From assembly GCA_034004685.1 (NCBI GenBank), contig JAVEWG010000021.1:1-61854 (forward strand): a stretch of DNA of 61,854 nt, in the 5' to 3' direction. Below, one piece after another: positions 8,802 to 17,379 of this stretch. The DNA comes from JAEUNX01 sp034004685. Its GTDB lineage: Bacteria > Pseudomonadota > Gammaproteobacteria > Burkholderiales > Rhodocyclaceae. A program made the translations under genes and the position numbers. A model generated the notes under the pieces. The model did no database searches, was not told where the DNA came from, and saw only the letters and a list, made by a program, of their open reading frames with translations. The stretch's first letter is position 1; every line of letters starts with the position of its first letter.

Positions 8802-9330
8802 GATGGCTCCCGTATTTTTCCGTTTTCAAGAAGGACCCGCCAGCCGGACCGAACCGAACCCGACCGGATCCCGGTGTTGGCCTGCCCTCGCCCCGCGTTT
8901 CGCGGACGCCAACATCTGGAATGTTGCAAAATCAATAAGGGCAGGTGATAGATGAATTACGGCCAAACGCAGGTCGACTTGAGGGATATACGTTAAAGAA
9001 CGAAGAAATTTTTAAAAACAACAACATCTGCCCAGGAACGCTAAATTTTTTGGCGCTTTTATCAAAGTGGGGAGAAAGCCCCCTTTCTGCTGATGGCGGA
9101 CCGCATCCGGCGCCGGAGCATGGGGAAAGGGGGGTGTTATCCCCAGGCTACGGTGATAAGCCTGTAGACAACTTGTGGAGCCATCCCGGAAACCCAGTAA
9201 CCCCGGGTGTTTGGGGCCACTGCCCAGGATCTGGGCGGATTCGTGGCGGCACGCCCACGACAGGGCCTGCCCTGCAAGGACACCGGGGCAGGATGGGGGA
9301 CGGTGCTACAGGAATAGGCAGTGGAACGGC
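8802..9330. other. Gene-free region upstream of the chemoreceptor
   Basis: 529 bp without a convincing gene. It should contain the minus-strand promoter of the chemoreceptor. One clear element is CAACAT-N5-ATGTTG at 8910-8926, an inverted repeat about 110 bp before the GTG start and a possible operator. The rest includes an AT-rich stretch (about 8995-9065) and a stem without a T-run at 9266-9292, beyond the end of the DUF2889 gene. Confidence 0.5.
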
Positions 9331-10095
9331 TCAGGGCTTGCTGTTGACCAGGGCGACCATTTCGCCATCCCCCTGATCGAAGCGCCGGGAAGCCGCTGCG
9401 GCATCGCGCCGCGCCCCTTCGCGGATGTCCAGCCGATAGGAATGGCACACCACCGGCACCTCGGACGGGCCCGGGATCGCCTCGATCCGGCTTTCCTTGA
9501 AGCGGGCGCCGGAAACGAACACCGCCCGCCGCAGCACGGTAGCTTGCTCGGCCGGTTCTTCATCCAGGGATTCCGTCCAGGGCCGAAACCCCCGGTCCAT
9601 GGACTGGCCCCCGAACTCGGCTGGCACCCGTATCTGGTTGCCCTCCAGATCCCAGGACATCACCGGCACCCCATCGCGCCTCAAAATGGCCCGACGCCAC
9701 GGAGAACGGGCCTTATCCTCCCCCAGCACCTCGACGGTGGCGTGATAGCGGCGATGGTCGCGACGGTGAAAGGCGTGGGCCGACAGGAGCCCCACCAAGT
9801 CGAAGAGGTGGGTGCATTGCTGGCGCATCTCGATCTGCCGGCCCACGTCGGTACAGCGGGCCACCAGGGGTTTGCCGATCAGATCGGCGAGGGCTGCCAC
9901 CGCCCCGGGACAGGTGGTCCAGGGATAGCGCCTGGCCGCCCCATGGACGTCCGTCACCACCCGGCCATCATGGATCAGAGTGAGGCCAAAATGATGGAGG
10001 TCGTCCTCCAGCCAACCCACCACGGTGTGCTCATCCCAGGCTTTCAGGTCGATGACCCGCCTGTAACATCCCTCGAAGGGACTTGTTTCGGACAC
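9331..10095 (-). CDS. DUF2889 family protein
   Basis: 254 residues from GTG 10095 with GAGGTAA upstream. The N-terminal half has the DUF2889 pattern: YRRVIDLKAWDEHTVVGWLE, then DDLHHFGLTLIHDGRVVTD, RYPWTTCPGA and later FHRRDHRRYHA. No enzymatic function is established for the family. Members often sit in CoA-dependent aromatic or steroid degradation clusters. It lies 106 bp after the TetR gene in the same direction and may be co-transcribed. A second, decayed copy lies at 49608-50040. Confidence 0.8.
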   Translation of the reverse strand: MSETSPFEGCYRRVIDLKAWDEHTVVGWLEDDLHHFGLTLIHDGRVVTDVHGAARRYPWTTCPGAVAALADLIGKPLVARCTDVGRQIEMRQQCTHLFDLVGLLSAHAFHRRDHRRYHATVEVLGEDKARSPWRRAILRRDGVPVMSWDLEGNQIRVPAEFGGQSMDRGFRPWTESLDEEPAEQATVLRRAVFVSGARFKESRIEAIPGPSEVPVVCHSYRLDIREGARRDAAAASRRFDQGDGEMVALVNSKP

Positions 10096-10201
10096 TACGG
10101 CTTACCTCGTTCGTGAATGGGCGGATCTCGTCGCGCCTCGGCCCGTGGGATCTCGCCCCCAGCCAGCACGGCTGGCAGGGCAGCTTCATCGGGGGCCGGT
10201 C

Positions 10202-10939
10202 TTACAGCGCCCGCAACAGTCCGCCCAGGGCAAAGTTTACAGCCCGCTCGATGATCCGCTCCATGGCGCTCAGGTCGCACAGCCCGCCGGACATCTGCTG
10301 CAGGCGCGGCAGGTCGCCGATCAGCGCGTGCTCCAGGCCCAGCACGAAATGCAGGCGCCAGTAGATCTCTTCCGTCGTCAGTTCCGGCAGCATCTGCTGC
10401 AAGCCCATGGCGAAGGGTTGCAGATCCTGGGCTTCCCGCTCCGTCATGGCCCGCAGCTCGGGCTGGTCATGGGTCGCGGCCCGCAACAGGGTGGGCATGT
10501 AGAGGGTCCGCACTTCCGGTTGCAGGCACCAGCGCAACACCGGCTCGATGAGGGCCCGCACCCACTTGGCCAGCCGATCTTCCCGGCTGCCCCCGTCGGC
10601 CAGGGCTTCCTTGAGCAGGACCAGGCGCCGTTCCGTCAGTACCTTGGCTTCCCGACGGAACAGCACCAGCAGCAGGCCGTCCTTGGAGCCGAAGTAATAA
10701 TTGATGGCGGCCAGGTTGACTTCCGCCGCCTGGGCCAGCTCCCGCACCGACACGCCGTCGAAACCCCGCTCGGCGAACAATTCCTGGGCAATGTCCAGGA
10801 TCCGCTCGCGGGCCGCATCCCGCTCCCGGGGCGCGTTTTCCGGCACTGCCCTGATCGCCGCCGGCGCGCCCCGTCGCGGGGTACGCACCGGCTCCGACAG
10901 CGCAGCCTTGAGAGCTTGGGATTTGCGTGGTGTGGACAT
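10202..10939 (-). CDS. TetR/AcrR family regulator of the divergent acyl-CoA operon
   Basis: 245 residues. A basic, disordered N-terminal extension (1-38) precedes a TetR helix-turn-helix at about 41-88 (ILDIAQELFAERGFDGVSVR, AAINYYFGSKDGLL). The C-terminal ligand domain is rich in Leu and has YMPTLLRAATHDQPEL, as in TetR proteins near fatty-acyl genes. It is divergent from the acyl-CoA dehydrogenase gene at 11081, and a near-ideal operator lies between them at 10961-10987. The likely job is repression of itself and the operon, released by an acyl-CoA. The ATG has no strong ribosome binding site. Confidence 0.9.
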   Translation of the reverse strand: MSTPRKSQALKAALSEPVRTPRRGAPAAIRAVPENAPRERDAARERILDIAQELFAERGFDGVSVRELAQAAEVNLAAINYYFGSKDGLLLVLFRREAKVLTERRLVLLKEALADGGSREDRLAKWVRALIEPVLRWCLQPEVRTLYMPTLLRAATHDQPELRAMTEREAQDLQPFAMGLQQMLPELTTEEIYWRLHFVLGLEHALIGDLPRLQQMSGGLCDLSAMERIIERAVNFALGGLLRAL

Positions 10940-10957
10940 AAAACAATGATAACATCG

Positions 10958-10987
10958 TTGACAGTTTAAAACGCTGTTTTAAACTGT
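10958..10987 (+). promoter_or_regulatory. 27-bp TetR-type operator overlapping a sigma70-like promoter
   Basis: Bases 10961-10972 and 10976-10987 are perfect 12-bp inverted arms (ACAGTTTAAAAC / GTTTTAAACTGT) around a GCT spacer. TTGACA at 10958-10963 overlaps the left arm. With a 16-bp gap, TAAACT at 10980-10985 can serve as the -10 box, inside the right arm. Repressor binding would block this promoter, which drives the operon starting at 11081. Confidence 0.8.
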
Positions 10988-11080
10988 GACCAAAGCACGC
11001 ATTTCAAGACCTCCGGCCCGCACCGCCGCCAGCGGGCCGCCCCCATTGTGTCGCGGCAACTTTCCAAGGACATCACCGCC

Positions 11081-12385
11081 ATGCTGAACTTTTCCACCGA
11101 CCCGGAATTCCAGGCCAAACTCGACTGGGTGGCCAAGTTCATCCGCGAGGAAGTCGCGGTGCTGGATCTGCTCCATCCCGAGCCCAGCCAGTGCTACAAC
11201 GTGCAGAACACCGCCCTGCGGGCCTACATCAAACCCCTCCAGGAGAGGGTCCGGGAACAGGGGCTGTGGGCCTGCCATCTGGGGCCAGAACTGGGCGGCC
11301 TGGGCTACGGCCAGGTCAAGCTGGCGCTGCTCAACGAAATTCTCGGCCGCTCCCTGTGGGCCCCCACCGTATTCGGCACCGCCGCGCCCGATACCGGCAA
11401 CGCTGAAATCCTGGCCATGTTCGGCACCCCGGAGCAGAAGAAGCGCTACCTCCAGCCCCTGCTGGACGGGGACATCGTTTCCTGCTTTTCCATGACCGAA
11501 CCCCAGGGGGGCGCCGACCCCGGCGTCTTCACCTGCACCGCTGTGCGGGAAGGCGACGAATGGGTGATCAAGGGCGAGAAGTGGTTCTCCTCCAACGCCC
11601 GCTTCGCCGCCTTCTACATCGTCATGGCCGTGACCGATCCGGACCAGCCCCTCTACAAGCGCACCTCCATGATCCTGGTTCCCGCCGAGACCCCGGGCAT
11701 CGAGATCATCCGCAACTCCCGCATCTACGGCATCGACGGCGACCTGGGGGGCGAAGGCTATGTGCGCTACAACAACGTGCGAGTGCCGGCCAGCGCCATG
11801 CTGGGGGACCGGGGCGCCGGCTTCGCCGTGGCCCAGGCCCGCCTGGGGGGCGGCCGCATCCACCACGCCATGCGCACCGTGGGCCAGTGCCAGTGGGCTC
11901 TGGAAATGATGATGGAACGGGCCGCGAGCCGCACCACCAAGCGCAGCCTGCTGGGGGAAAAGCAGTTCGTCCAGGGCTACATCGCCGACTCCTGGATCGA
12001 ACTGCAACAGTTCCGCCTCCAGGTGCTGCACACCGCCTGGCTGATCGACCAGGGCCACGACTACAAGGCCAACCAGGCCTACATCGCCGGCATCAAGGTC
12101 TCCGCCCACAAGGTGTTCCACGACATCGTCCAGCGGGTGATGCACGTCCACGGCTCCCTGGGGGTCACCGACGAGATGCCCCTGGCTCGCATGTGGATGT
12201 ACGCCGCCATGATGGGCATCATGGATGGCCCCACCGAAGTGCACAAGGTCACCATCGCCAAGGATCTGCTGAAGAAGGTCAAGCCCGTGGATACCCTGTT
12301 CCCCAGCGAACACCTGCCGGTGCGCACCGCCTGGGCCCAGGAAAAGTTCGACAAGCGGGCCGCCGAACTCGGCATCAAGCTATAA
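11081..12385 (+). CDS. Acyl-CoA dehydrogenase, ACAD10/11-like
   Basis: 434 residues from ATG 11081 with AAGGA upstream; a GTG 33 bp earlier is in frame but has a poorer site. The acyl-CoA dehydrogenase fold is clear: CFSMTEPQGGADPG in the middle domain, WFSSNARFAAFYIVM, ARLGGGRIHHAMR and the C-terminal MDGPTEVHKVTIAKDLL. At the position of MCAD Glu376 the chain has Asp followed by GPTEVH, the form seen in ACAD10/ACAD11-type proteins, which accept 4-hydroxyacyl-CoA or its phosphate. A phosphotransferase gene two positions downstream supplies the kinase that is fused to this domain in the human proteins. FAD-dependent and cytosolic. First gene of a TetR-controlled operon. Confidence 0.85.
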   Translation: MLNFSTDPEFQAKLDWVAKFIREEVAVLDLLHPEPSQCYNVQNTALRAYIKPLQERVREQGLWACHLGPELGGLGYGQVKLALLNEILGRSLWAPTVFGTAAPDTGNAEILAMFGTPEQKKRYLQPLLDGDIVSCFSMTEPQGGADPGVFTCTAVREGDEWVIKGEKWFSSNARFAAFYIVMAVTDPDQPLYKRTSMILVPAETPGIEIIRNSRIYGIDGDLGGEGYVRYNNVRVPASAMLGDRGAGFAVAQARLGGGRIHHAMRTVGQCQWALEMMMERAASRTTKRSLLGEKQFVQGYIADSWIELQQFRLQVLHTAWLIDQGHDYKANQAYIAGIKVSAHKVFHDIVQRVMHVHGSLGVTDEMPLARMWMYAAMMGIMDGPTEVHKVTIAKDLLKKVKPVDTLFPSEHLPVRTAWAQEKFDKRAAELGIKL

Positions 12386-12409
12386 CTCTAGGACCGAGGA
12401 GGAGACCCC

Positions 12410-13231
12410 ATGTCCACACTAGGAAAAGCCCTGGTCACCGGCGCCAGCCGGGGCCTGGGGCGGGCCATCGCCATCGAGCTGGCGCGCCGGGGCTATCACG
12501 TCATCGCCGGGGTGCGCCAAGTGGCCGAAGCGGCAGCCGACCTGGCGGCGGCGGTGCAAGGCCTGCCCGGCACCCTGGAGGTTCAGGCCATCGACGTGGC
12601 CAATCTGGGGGATTACCGCCCCCCCGCCGATCTGAAACTGCTGGTGAACAACGCCGGCTTCCGGGGCCGTTACATGGCCGTGGAGGACAGCGATCTGGCG
12701 GAATGGCGCCAGACCTTCGAGACCAACGTCTTCGGCATGATCGCCCTGACCCAGCGGGTGATTCCCGCCATGCGGGCGGCAGGGGGCGGCATCGTCTGCA
12801 ATATCGGCTCCCTCGGTGCCTACAACCCCATGCCCTTCTACTCCACCTACCGGGCCAGCAAGCTGGCCATGATGGCGGTGTCGGAAGCCCTGCGGGTGGA
12901 ACTCGCCCCCTTCAACATCCGGGTGGTGGACATCCCCATCGGCGGCGTGGATACGGACATGATGCGCACCAGCCTCACCTACCGTCCGCCCGACGCCTGG
13001 GAAAACCCCCTTTACCGCCCCATGGCCGAAAAACTGGCGGCCATGACCGGCGCCATGAAGGGCACGGCACCGCCTTCGGAGGTGGTCGCCAGGGACGTGG
13101 TGGATGAAATCTTCAAACCGGAAGGCCCCCTGCGCCGCCCTTGCGACCCCAATGCCCGGGGCGCCGCGGCGGCCGGCATGATGCAGGCCGAAGAACAACG
13201 CCTCGATGCCGCCATCACCCGTTTCTGCTGA
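12410..13231 (+). CDS. Short-chain dehydrogenase/reductase
   Basis: 273 residues with a GAGGAG site. The NAD(P) motif is TGASRGLG (about 10-17), the NNAG motif is NNAGFRG, the catalytic Ser is in NIGSLGAY and the Tyr/Lys pair in YRASK. It is a classical SDR with an extra 30-residue tail rich in Ala. It lies between the dehydrogenase and the kinase, the same type of neighbour as LvaD in the Pseudomonas putida levulinate operon. It could interconvert a keto and hydroxy form of the substrate. Exact substrate unknown. Confidence 0.85.
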   Translation: MSTLGKALVTGASRGLGRAIAIELARRGYHVIAGVRQVAEAAADLAAAVQGLPGTLEVQAIDVANLGDYRPPADLKLLVNNAGFRGRYMAVEDSDLAEWRQTFETNVFGMIALTQRVIPAMRAAGGGIVCNIGSLGAYNPMPFYSTYRASKLAMMAVSEALRVELAPFNIRVVDIPIGGVDTDMMRTSLTYRPPDAWENPLYRPMAEKLAAMTGAMKGTAPPSEVVARDVVDEIFKPEGPLRRPCDPNARGAAAAGMMQAEEQRLDAAITRFC

Positions 13232-13244
13232 GGAGCCTCGCCCC

Positions 13245-14303
13245 ATGACCACCCCTGATCTGCCCAATTTCGACGGCCTCCTGGACTGGCCCAGACTGCA
13301 AGCCTGGATCGATGCCCAGGATTTGCCCGGTAGCGGCCCCGTCATACAAGTCGATGCCCTCAAGGGGGGCTCCCAGAACGCCCTGTTCATGCTCCACCGG
13401 GGCGACGCCCGCCTGGTGCTGCGCCGCCCGCCCCGCCATCTGCGGGCCAACAGCAACGACACCATGCTGCGGGAAGCCCGGGTGCTCCGGGCCATCAAGG
13501 GCAGCGGCGTGCCCCACCCAGAGTTCCTCGCCGTCTGCGAGGACATGGGGGTGATCGGCGCCGCTTTCTACCTGATGGCGCCCCTGGACGGCTTCACCCC
13601 CCAGGGCAAGTTGCCCGGTCAGTACGCCACCGATGCTGCCTGGCGCCGGGCCATGGGGGAAGAAATGGTGCGGGCCGCCGCCGCCCTGTCCGCCGTCGAT
13701 CCTTACGCCGTGGGCCTGGGGGATTTCGGCAAGGCGGACAACTGGCTGGAGCGCCAGGTCTCCCGCTGGCGCGGCCAGCTCGACAGTTACACCGAGATGG
13801 AGGGCTACGGCGGCTCCCAGCTACCCCACGTGGACACCGTGGGGGCGTGGCTGGAACGCCATCGCCCCGCCCGGGCCAGGATCGGCCTGATCCACGGTGA
13901 CTGCCAGTTCGCCAACGTGATGTTCCGCCACGACCAGCCCCAACTGGCCGGCCTCATTGACTGGGAACTGTCTACCCTCGGCGATCCGCTGCTCGACCTG
14001 GGCTGGATCCTCACCAGCTGGACCGAGCCCAATGACCCCCAGGTGGGCGGCCGCCAACCCGCGGTGCTGCCCTGGGACGGCTTCATGACCCGGGCCGAGC
14101 TGGTCCGACGCTACGGCGAGCTCACCGGCCGGGACATGTCGGTCATGCCCTGGTTCTTCGTGCTGGCCTGCTACAAGCTGGGCTGCCTGCTGGAAGGCAC
14201 CTACGCCCGCGCCTGCGCCGGCAAGGCCCCCAAGGAAATGGGCGACATCCTCCACAACTACGCCATCTGGCTGTTCGAGCTGGCCCATCAATCGCTGGAA
14301 TAA
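13245..14303 (+). CDS. Aminoglycoside-phosphotransferase-like kinase (ACAD10/11 kinase-domain type)
   Basis: 352 residues from ATG 13245, behind GAGGAG; an upstream in-frame ATG falls inside the previous gene. The APH kinase fold is shown by a glycine-rich GGSQNALFML, LVLRRPP, the catalytic LIHGDCQFANVMF and the metal-binding LIDWELSTLGDPLLDLGW. In human ACAD10/ACAD11 this domain is fused to the dehydrogenase, and in P. putida LvaA it phosphorylates 4-hydroxyacyl-CoA so that the phosphate can be eliminated. Occurrence beside an ACAD10/11-like dehydrogenase makes antibiotic resistance unlikely. No LvaB-like small partner is present. Confidence 0.85.
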   Translation: MTTPDLPNFDGLLDWPRLQAWIDAQDLPGSGPVIQVDALKGGSQNALFMLHRGDARLVLRRPPRHLRANSNDTMLREARVLRAIKGSGVPHPEFLAVCEDMGVIGAAFYLMAPLDGFTPQGKLPGQYATDAAWRRAMGEEMVRAAAALSAVDPYAVGLGDFGKADNWLERQVSRWRGQLDSYTEMEGYGGSQLPHVDTVGAWLERHRPARARIGLIHGDCQFANVMFRHDQPQLAGLIDWELSTLGDPLLDLGWILTSWTEPNDPQVGGRQPAVLPWDGFMTRAELVRRYGELTGRDMSVMPWFFVLACYKLGCLLEGTYARACAGKAPKEMGDILHNYAIWLFELAHQSLE

Positions 14304-14318
14304 GCACCCGGATCCCCC

Positions 14319-15965
14319 ATGCCCCCGACCCCGACCTACCCCAACACCCAAAAGGACGCCTGGACCCCAGGGCACCCGGACACCATCAACGACGTACTGC
14401 GCCGCGCCGTGGCCGCCCACGGCGATCGCGTCTTCCTCGACATCGGCGGCGAAACCCACACCTACGCCCAGATGTGGCGCCAGGTCTGCCGCCTGGCCAA
14501 CGGCCTGAAGGCCCTGGGAATCAGCCCGGGCCAGACCGTGGTCACCCTGCTGGACAACCACGCCGACACGGTCTTCATCTGGCTGGCCATCAACCAGCTT
14601 GGCGCCATCAGCGTGCCGGTGAACACGGCCTACAAGGGGGATTTCCTCCACCACCAGCTCCAGGAAGCCGAAGCGGTGCTGGTACTGGCCGAGAGCGACT
14701 ACGCCGAGCGGGTGGCCGCCATCGCCCACCGGCTGCCCCGGCTCCATACACTGCTCCACCGGGGCCCGGCCCCGGCCTGGAACGATCTGCCCCAGCGCCT
14801 GCTGCCCTGGTCCGCCGCCGTCAGCGAAGACGAGCGCGACCCCAAGGTCGCGGTGGCCCCGGGGGATCTGGCCATGCTCATCTTCACCGGCGGCACCACC
14901 GGGCCGTCGAAGGCCTGCATGGTCAGCCACAACTACGGCTGCAACCAGGCCCGCCAGATGCTCAAGGTCACCGCCCGCAACGCCGACAGCATCACCTGGA
15001 CGCCCCTGCCCCTGTTCCACTCCAACGCGGTCCTCACCTCCCTGCTGTGCAACATGATGGTGGGCGGCCGGGTCGTGCTCTATCCCCGGTTCTCGGTCAG
15101 CAACTTCTGGGACGACATCGAGCGCAGCGGCGCCAACGACGTGGGCTTGCTGGGCACCATGGTCACCCTGCTGGCCAATGCCCCGGACAACCCCGCCATG
15201 CTCCGTTGCAAGGGTCGGTTGCGGGCTGCCTTCGCCGCCCCCTTTCCCTCCAACATCCAGCAGATCTGGCAGGAACGCTTCGGGGTGCCCCACACCATCT
15301 CCGGCGGTTACGGCCTGTCGGAATGCGCCATGCTGACCACCCTGCCCTTCGGCACCCGGCAGCCGCCGGGGGCCTCCGGCCTGCGGGACGACTGCTTCGA
15401 TGTCCGCATCATCAATGACAAGGGCGTGGAACTGCCCCCGGGCCAGTCCGGCGAGATCATCGTCCGCCCCAGCAAGCCCCACGTCATGTTCGAGGGCTAC
15501 TGGAAGCGCCCGGCGGAAACCCTCAAGGTGATGAGCGACCTGTGGTTCCACACTGGCGATATCGGCAAGTTCGACGAGCAGGGCTTCTTCTACTTCCTGG
15601 ACCGCAAGAAGGACTACCTGCGGCGCAAGGGCGAGAACATCTCCAGCATGGAAGTGGAAAACACCTTCCACAAACACCCGGCGGTGCATGAAGTGGCGGC
15701 CCATGCGGTGCTGTCGGACCTGGGGGAAGACGAGCTCAAGGTCACCCTGGTACTGCAACCCGGAGCCCGGCTCAGCGAACAGGAACTGTTCCTCTGGTCG
15801 GTGGAGCACCTGCCCTATTTCGCCGTGCCCCGTTACATCGAGTTCCGCGCCAGCCTGCCCCGCAACCCGGTGGGCCGGCTGCTGAAATACGCGTTGAGGG
15901 ACGACGGGGTGACCCCCACCACCTGGGACCAGCAAACCGCCGGTCTACAGATCAGCAAACGCTAA
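14319..15965 (+). CDS. AMP-forming acyl-CoA synthetase
   Basis: 548 residues. The P-loop-like AMP motif is IFTGGTTGPSKACMVSH. Later motifs are GGYGLSECAMLTT, WFHTGDIGKFDEQGFFYFLD and DRKKDYLRRKGENISS, ending with the adenylation lysine region NPVGRLLKY. It activates a carboxylic acid to its CoA thioester using ATP. It resembles CaiC/FadD-type ligases. The gene follows the kinase by 15 bp, so it presumably feeds CoA ester to the kinase and dehydrogenase. Ribosome binding site is weak. Chain-length specificity cannot be read from the sequence. Confidence 0.9.
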   Translation: MPPTPTYPNTQKDAWTPGHPDTINDVLRRAVAAHGDRVFLDIGGETHTYAQMWRQVCRLANGLKALGISPGQTVVTLLDNHADTVFIWLAINQLGAISVPVNTAYKGDFLHHQLQEAEAVLVLAESDYAERVAAIAHRLPRLHTLLHRGPAPAWNDLPQRLLPWSAAVSEDERDPKVAVAPGDLAMLIFTGGTTGPSKACMVSHNYGCNQARQMLKVTARNADSITWTPLPLFHSNAVLTSLLCNMMVGGRVVLYPRFSVSNFWDDIERSGANDVGLLGTMVTLLANAPDNPAMLRCKGRLRAAFAAPFPSNIQQIWQERFGVPHTISGGYGLSECAMLTTLPFGTRQPPGASGLRDDCFDVRIINDKGVELPPGQSGEIIVRPSKPHVMFEGYWKRPAETLKVMSDLWFHTGDIGKFDEQGFFYFLDRKKDYLRRKGENISSMEVENTFHKHPAVHEVAAHAVLSDLGEDELKVTLVLQPGARLSEQELFLWSVEHLPYFAVPRYIEFRASLPRNPVGRLLKYALRDDGVTPTTWDQQTAGLQISKR

Positions 15966-15992
15966 AAAACCCGCGCTCACCGAGGACGCCCC

Positions 15993-17306
15993 GTGGCCCA
16001 TGACCCGAAGGAACCCACCGGGGGCGGTTTCGCGCCAGTCCCCGCCCACGCCTGGTACGGGCTGGCGCTGCTGACCCTCATCTATGCCTGCCACTGGCTG
16101 GACCGCACCGTGATCTCCCTGATCATCGAGCCGGTGCGCCAGGAGTTCGGCCTGACCGACGCCCAGATCGGCCTGCTCACGGGCCTGGCCTACGGGACAT
16201 CCTTCGCCCTGGCCGGGCTACCCTTCGGCTACCTGATCGACCGGGTCAATCGGCGCCGGCTGCTCGCCGTGGTGGCCGCCTTCTGGAGCACCATGACGGC
16301 CGTCGCCGGGCTCGCCCAGAACTTCACCACCCTGCTGGCGACCCGGGCGCTGCTGGGGGCGGCCGAGGCTGGGGGCACCCCCGCCGCCATGGCCATGATC
16401 TCCGACATGTTCCCACCCCGCCTGCGCTCCACGGCGGTGGGCATCCTGTATGTGGGAACCGGCATCGGGGCCGCCGCCAGCGCCCTCATCGCTGCCCTCA
16501 TCGCCGCCCCCTACGGCTGGCGCGTGGTGCTGGTGGCGGCGGGCGTGCCCGGCATCATCCTGGGGCTGCTGGTGTGGTTCACCATGGGGGATGTTCCCCG
16601 GGTCAGCGCCGACCCAGGTGGCAAGGTGATGGCAGCGCCGCCAGTGGGCACGGCCCTACGCTTTCTGGCGGGCCAGCGGGGGGTCATGCATCTGTTCGTG
16701 GTGTTGCCCATGGTCAGCGGCGGGATGGCCGCGGTAGGGGTCTGGCTGCCGGCCTTCCTGATGCGCAGCCACGGCATGTCCCTGCCCAATGCCGGCTTCG
16801 TTCTGGCCATCGCCTTCGGCCTGTTTGCTTCCCTGGGCACCCTGGTGGGGGGCGCGGTGTCTGATCGACTGGGCCGTTACCGCTCCGAACTGCGCCTGTG
16901 GTTCTGCGCCGCCATGATTCTGCTGGCCATCCCGGCCACCTTCGGCGTGCTATTCCTGGATTCAATCCCGGCGGCGGTGGCGCTGACCTTCGTGGTGGCC
17001 TTTTGCGGCTTCACCGTTTTCCCGGTGGGCTTTAGCGCCGCGATGGACATGATGCCCAGCCAGATGCGGGGCATCACCACCGCCACCAGCCAGGTGGTCA
17101 CCAACCTGGTGGGCTATGGCCTGGGCCCCTATGCGGTGGGGCTTTTCAGCGATTACGTTGGCGGCCCGGATTCCCTGCGCCAGGCCATCGCGGCGGTGGT
17201 GGCTTTCACCCTGGCCATCGCCAGCTGGCAGATGGTCCTGGCCGCCCGCCACTATGGCGCCGGGCTGGAGCGCATGCGCCGCTTCGCCAACCAGCCGGGC
17301 GCCTGA
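15993..17306 (+). CDS. MFS transporter, spinster/aromatic-acid type
   Basis: 437 residues from GTG 15993, with GAGGA upstream. Twelve hydrophobic segments are visible. The first-loop motif is GLPFGYLIDRVNRRRLLA, and DRTVISLIIEPV follows TM1, as in proton-coupled organic-acid MFS permeases often found in steroid and aromatic catabolism clusters. Last gene of the TetR-controlled operon and its likely substrate importer in the inner membrane. It converges on the next gene; the 73-bp gap has GC-rich stems but no T-run. Confidence 0.87.
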   Translation: MAHDPKEPTGGGFAPVPAHAWYGLALLTLIYACHWLDRTVISLIIEPVRQEFGLTDAQIGLLTGLAYGTSFALAGLPFGYLIDRVNRRRLLAVVAAFWSTMTAVAGLAQNFTTLLATRALLGAAEAGGTPAAMAMISDMFPPRLRSTAVGILYVGTGIGAAASALIAALIAAPYGWRVVLVAAGVPGIILGLLVWFTMGDVPRVSADPGGKVMAAPPVGTALRFLAGQRGVMHLFVVLPMVSGGMAAVGVWLPAFLMRSHGMSLPNAGFVLAIAFGLFASLGTLVGGAVSDRLGRYRSELRLWFCAAMILLAIPATFGVLFLDSIPAAVALTFVVAFCGFTVFPVGFSAAMDMMPSQMRGITTATSQVVTNLVGYGLGPYAVGLFSDYVGGPDSLRQAIAAVVAFTLAIASWQMVLAARHYGAGLERMRRFANQPGA

Positions 17307-17379
17307 GGCGCCCCAAAGAAACGGGGCAGCCCGCCGCTCGGCGAACCGCCCCGGGGTCGGGCCGCCCCAGCGGCCAGGA

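Noticed and set aside
9266..9292. Hairpin CCTGCCC/GGGCAGG as terminator of DUF2889
   Set aside because: No T-run follows on the minus strand and the loop is 13 nt.
8945..9376. Plus-strand 143-codon frame in the gap between chemoreceptor and DUF2889
   Set aside because: No ribosome binding site, no recognisable domain, and its end overlaps the DUF2889 gene. Composition is that of non-coding DNA.
13245..14303. Aminoglycoside resistance kinase
   Set aside because: The APH fold is real, but the LRRPP motif and the neighbouring ACAD10/11-like dehydrogenase point to a hydroxyacyl-CoA kinase.
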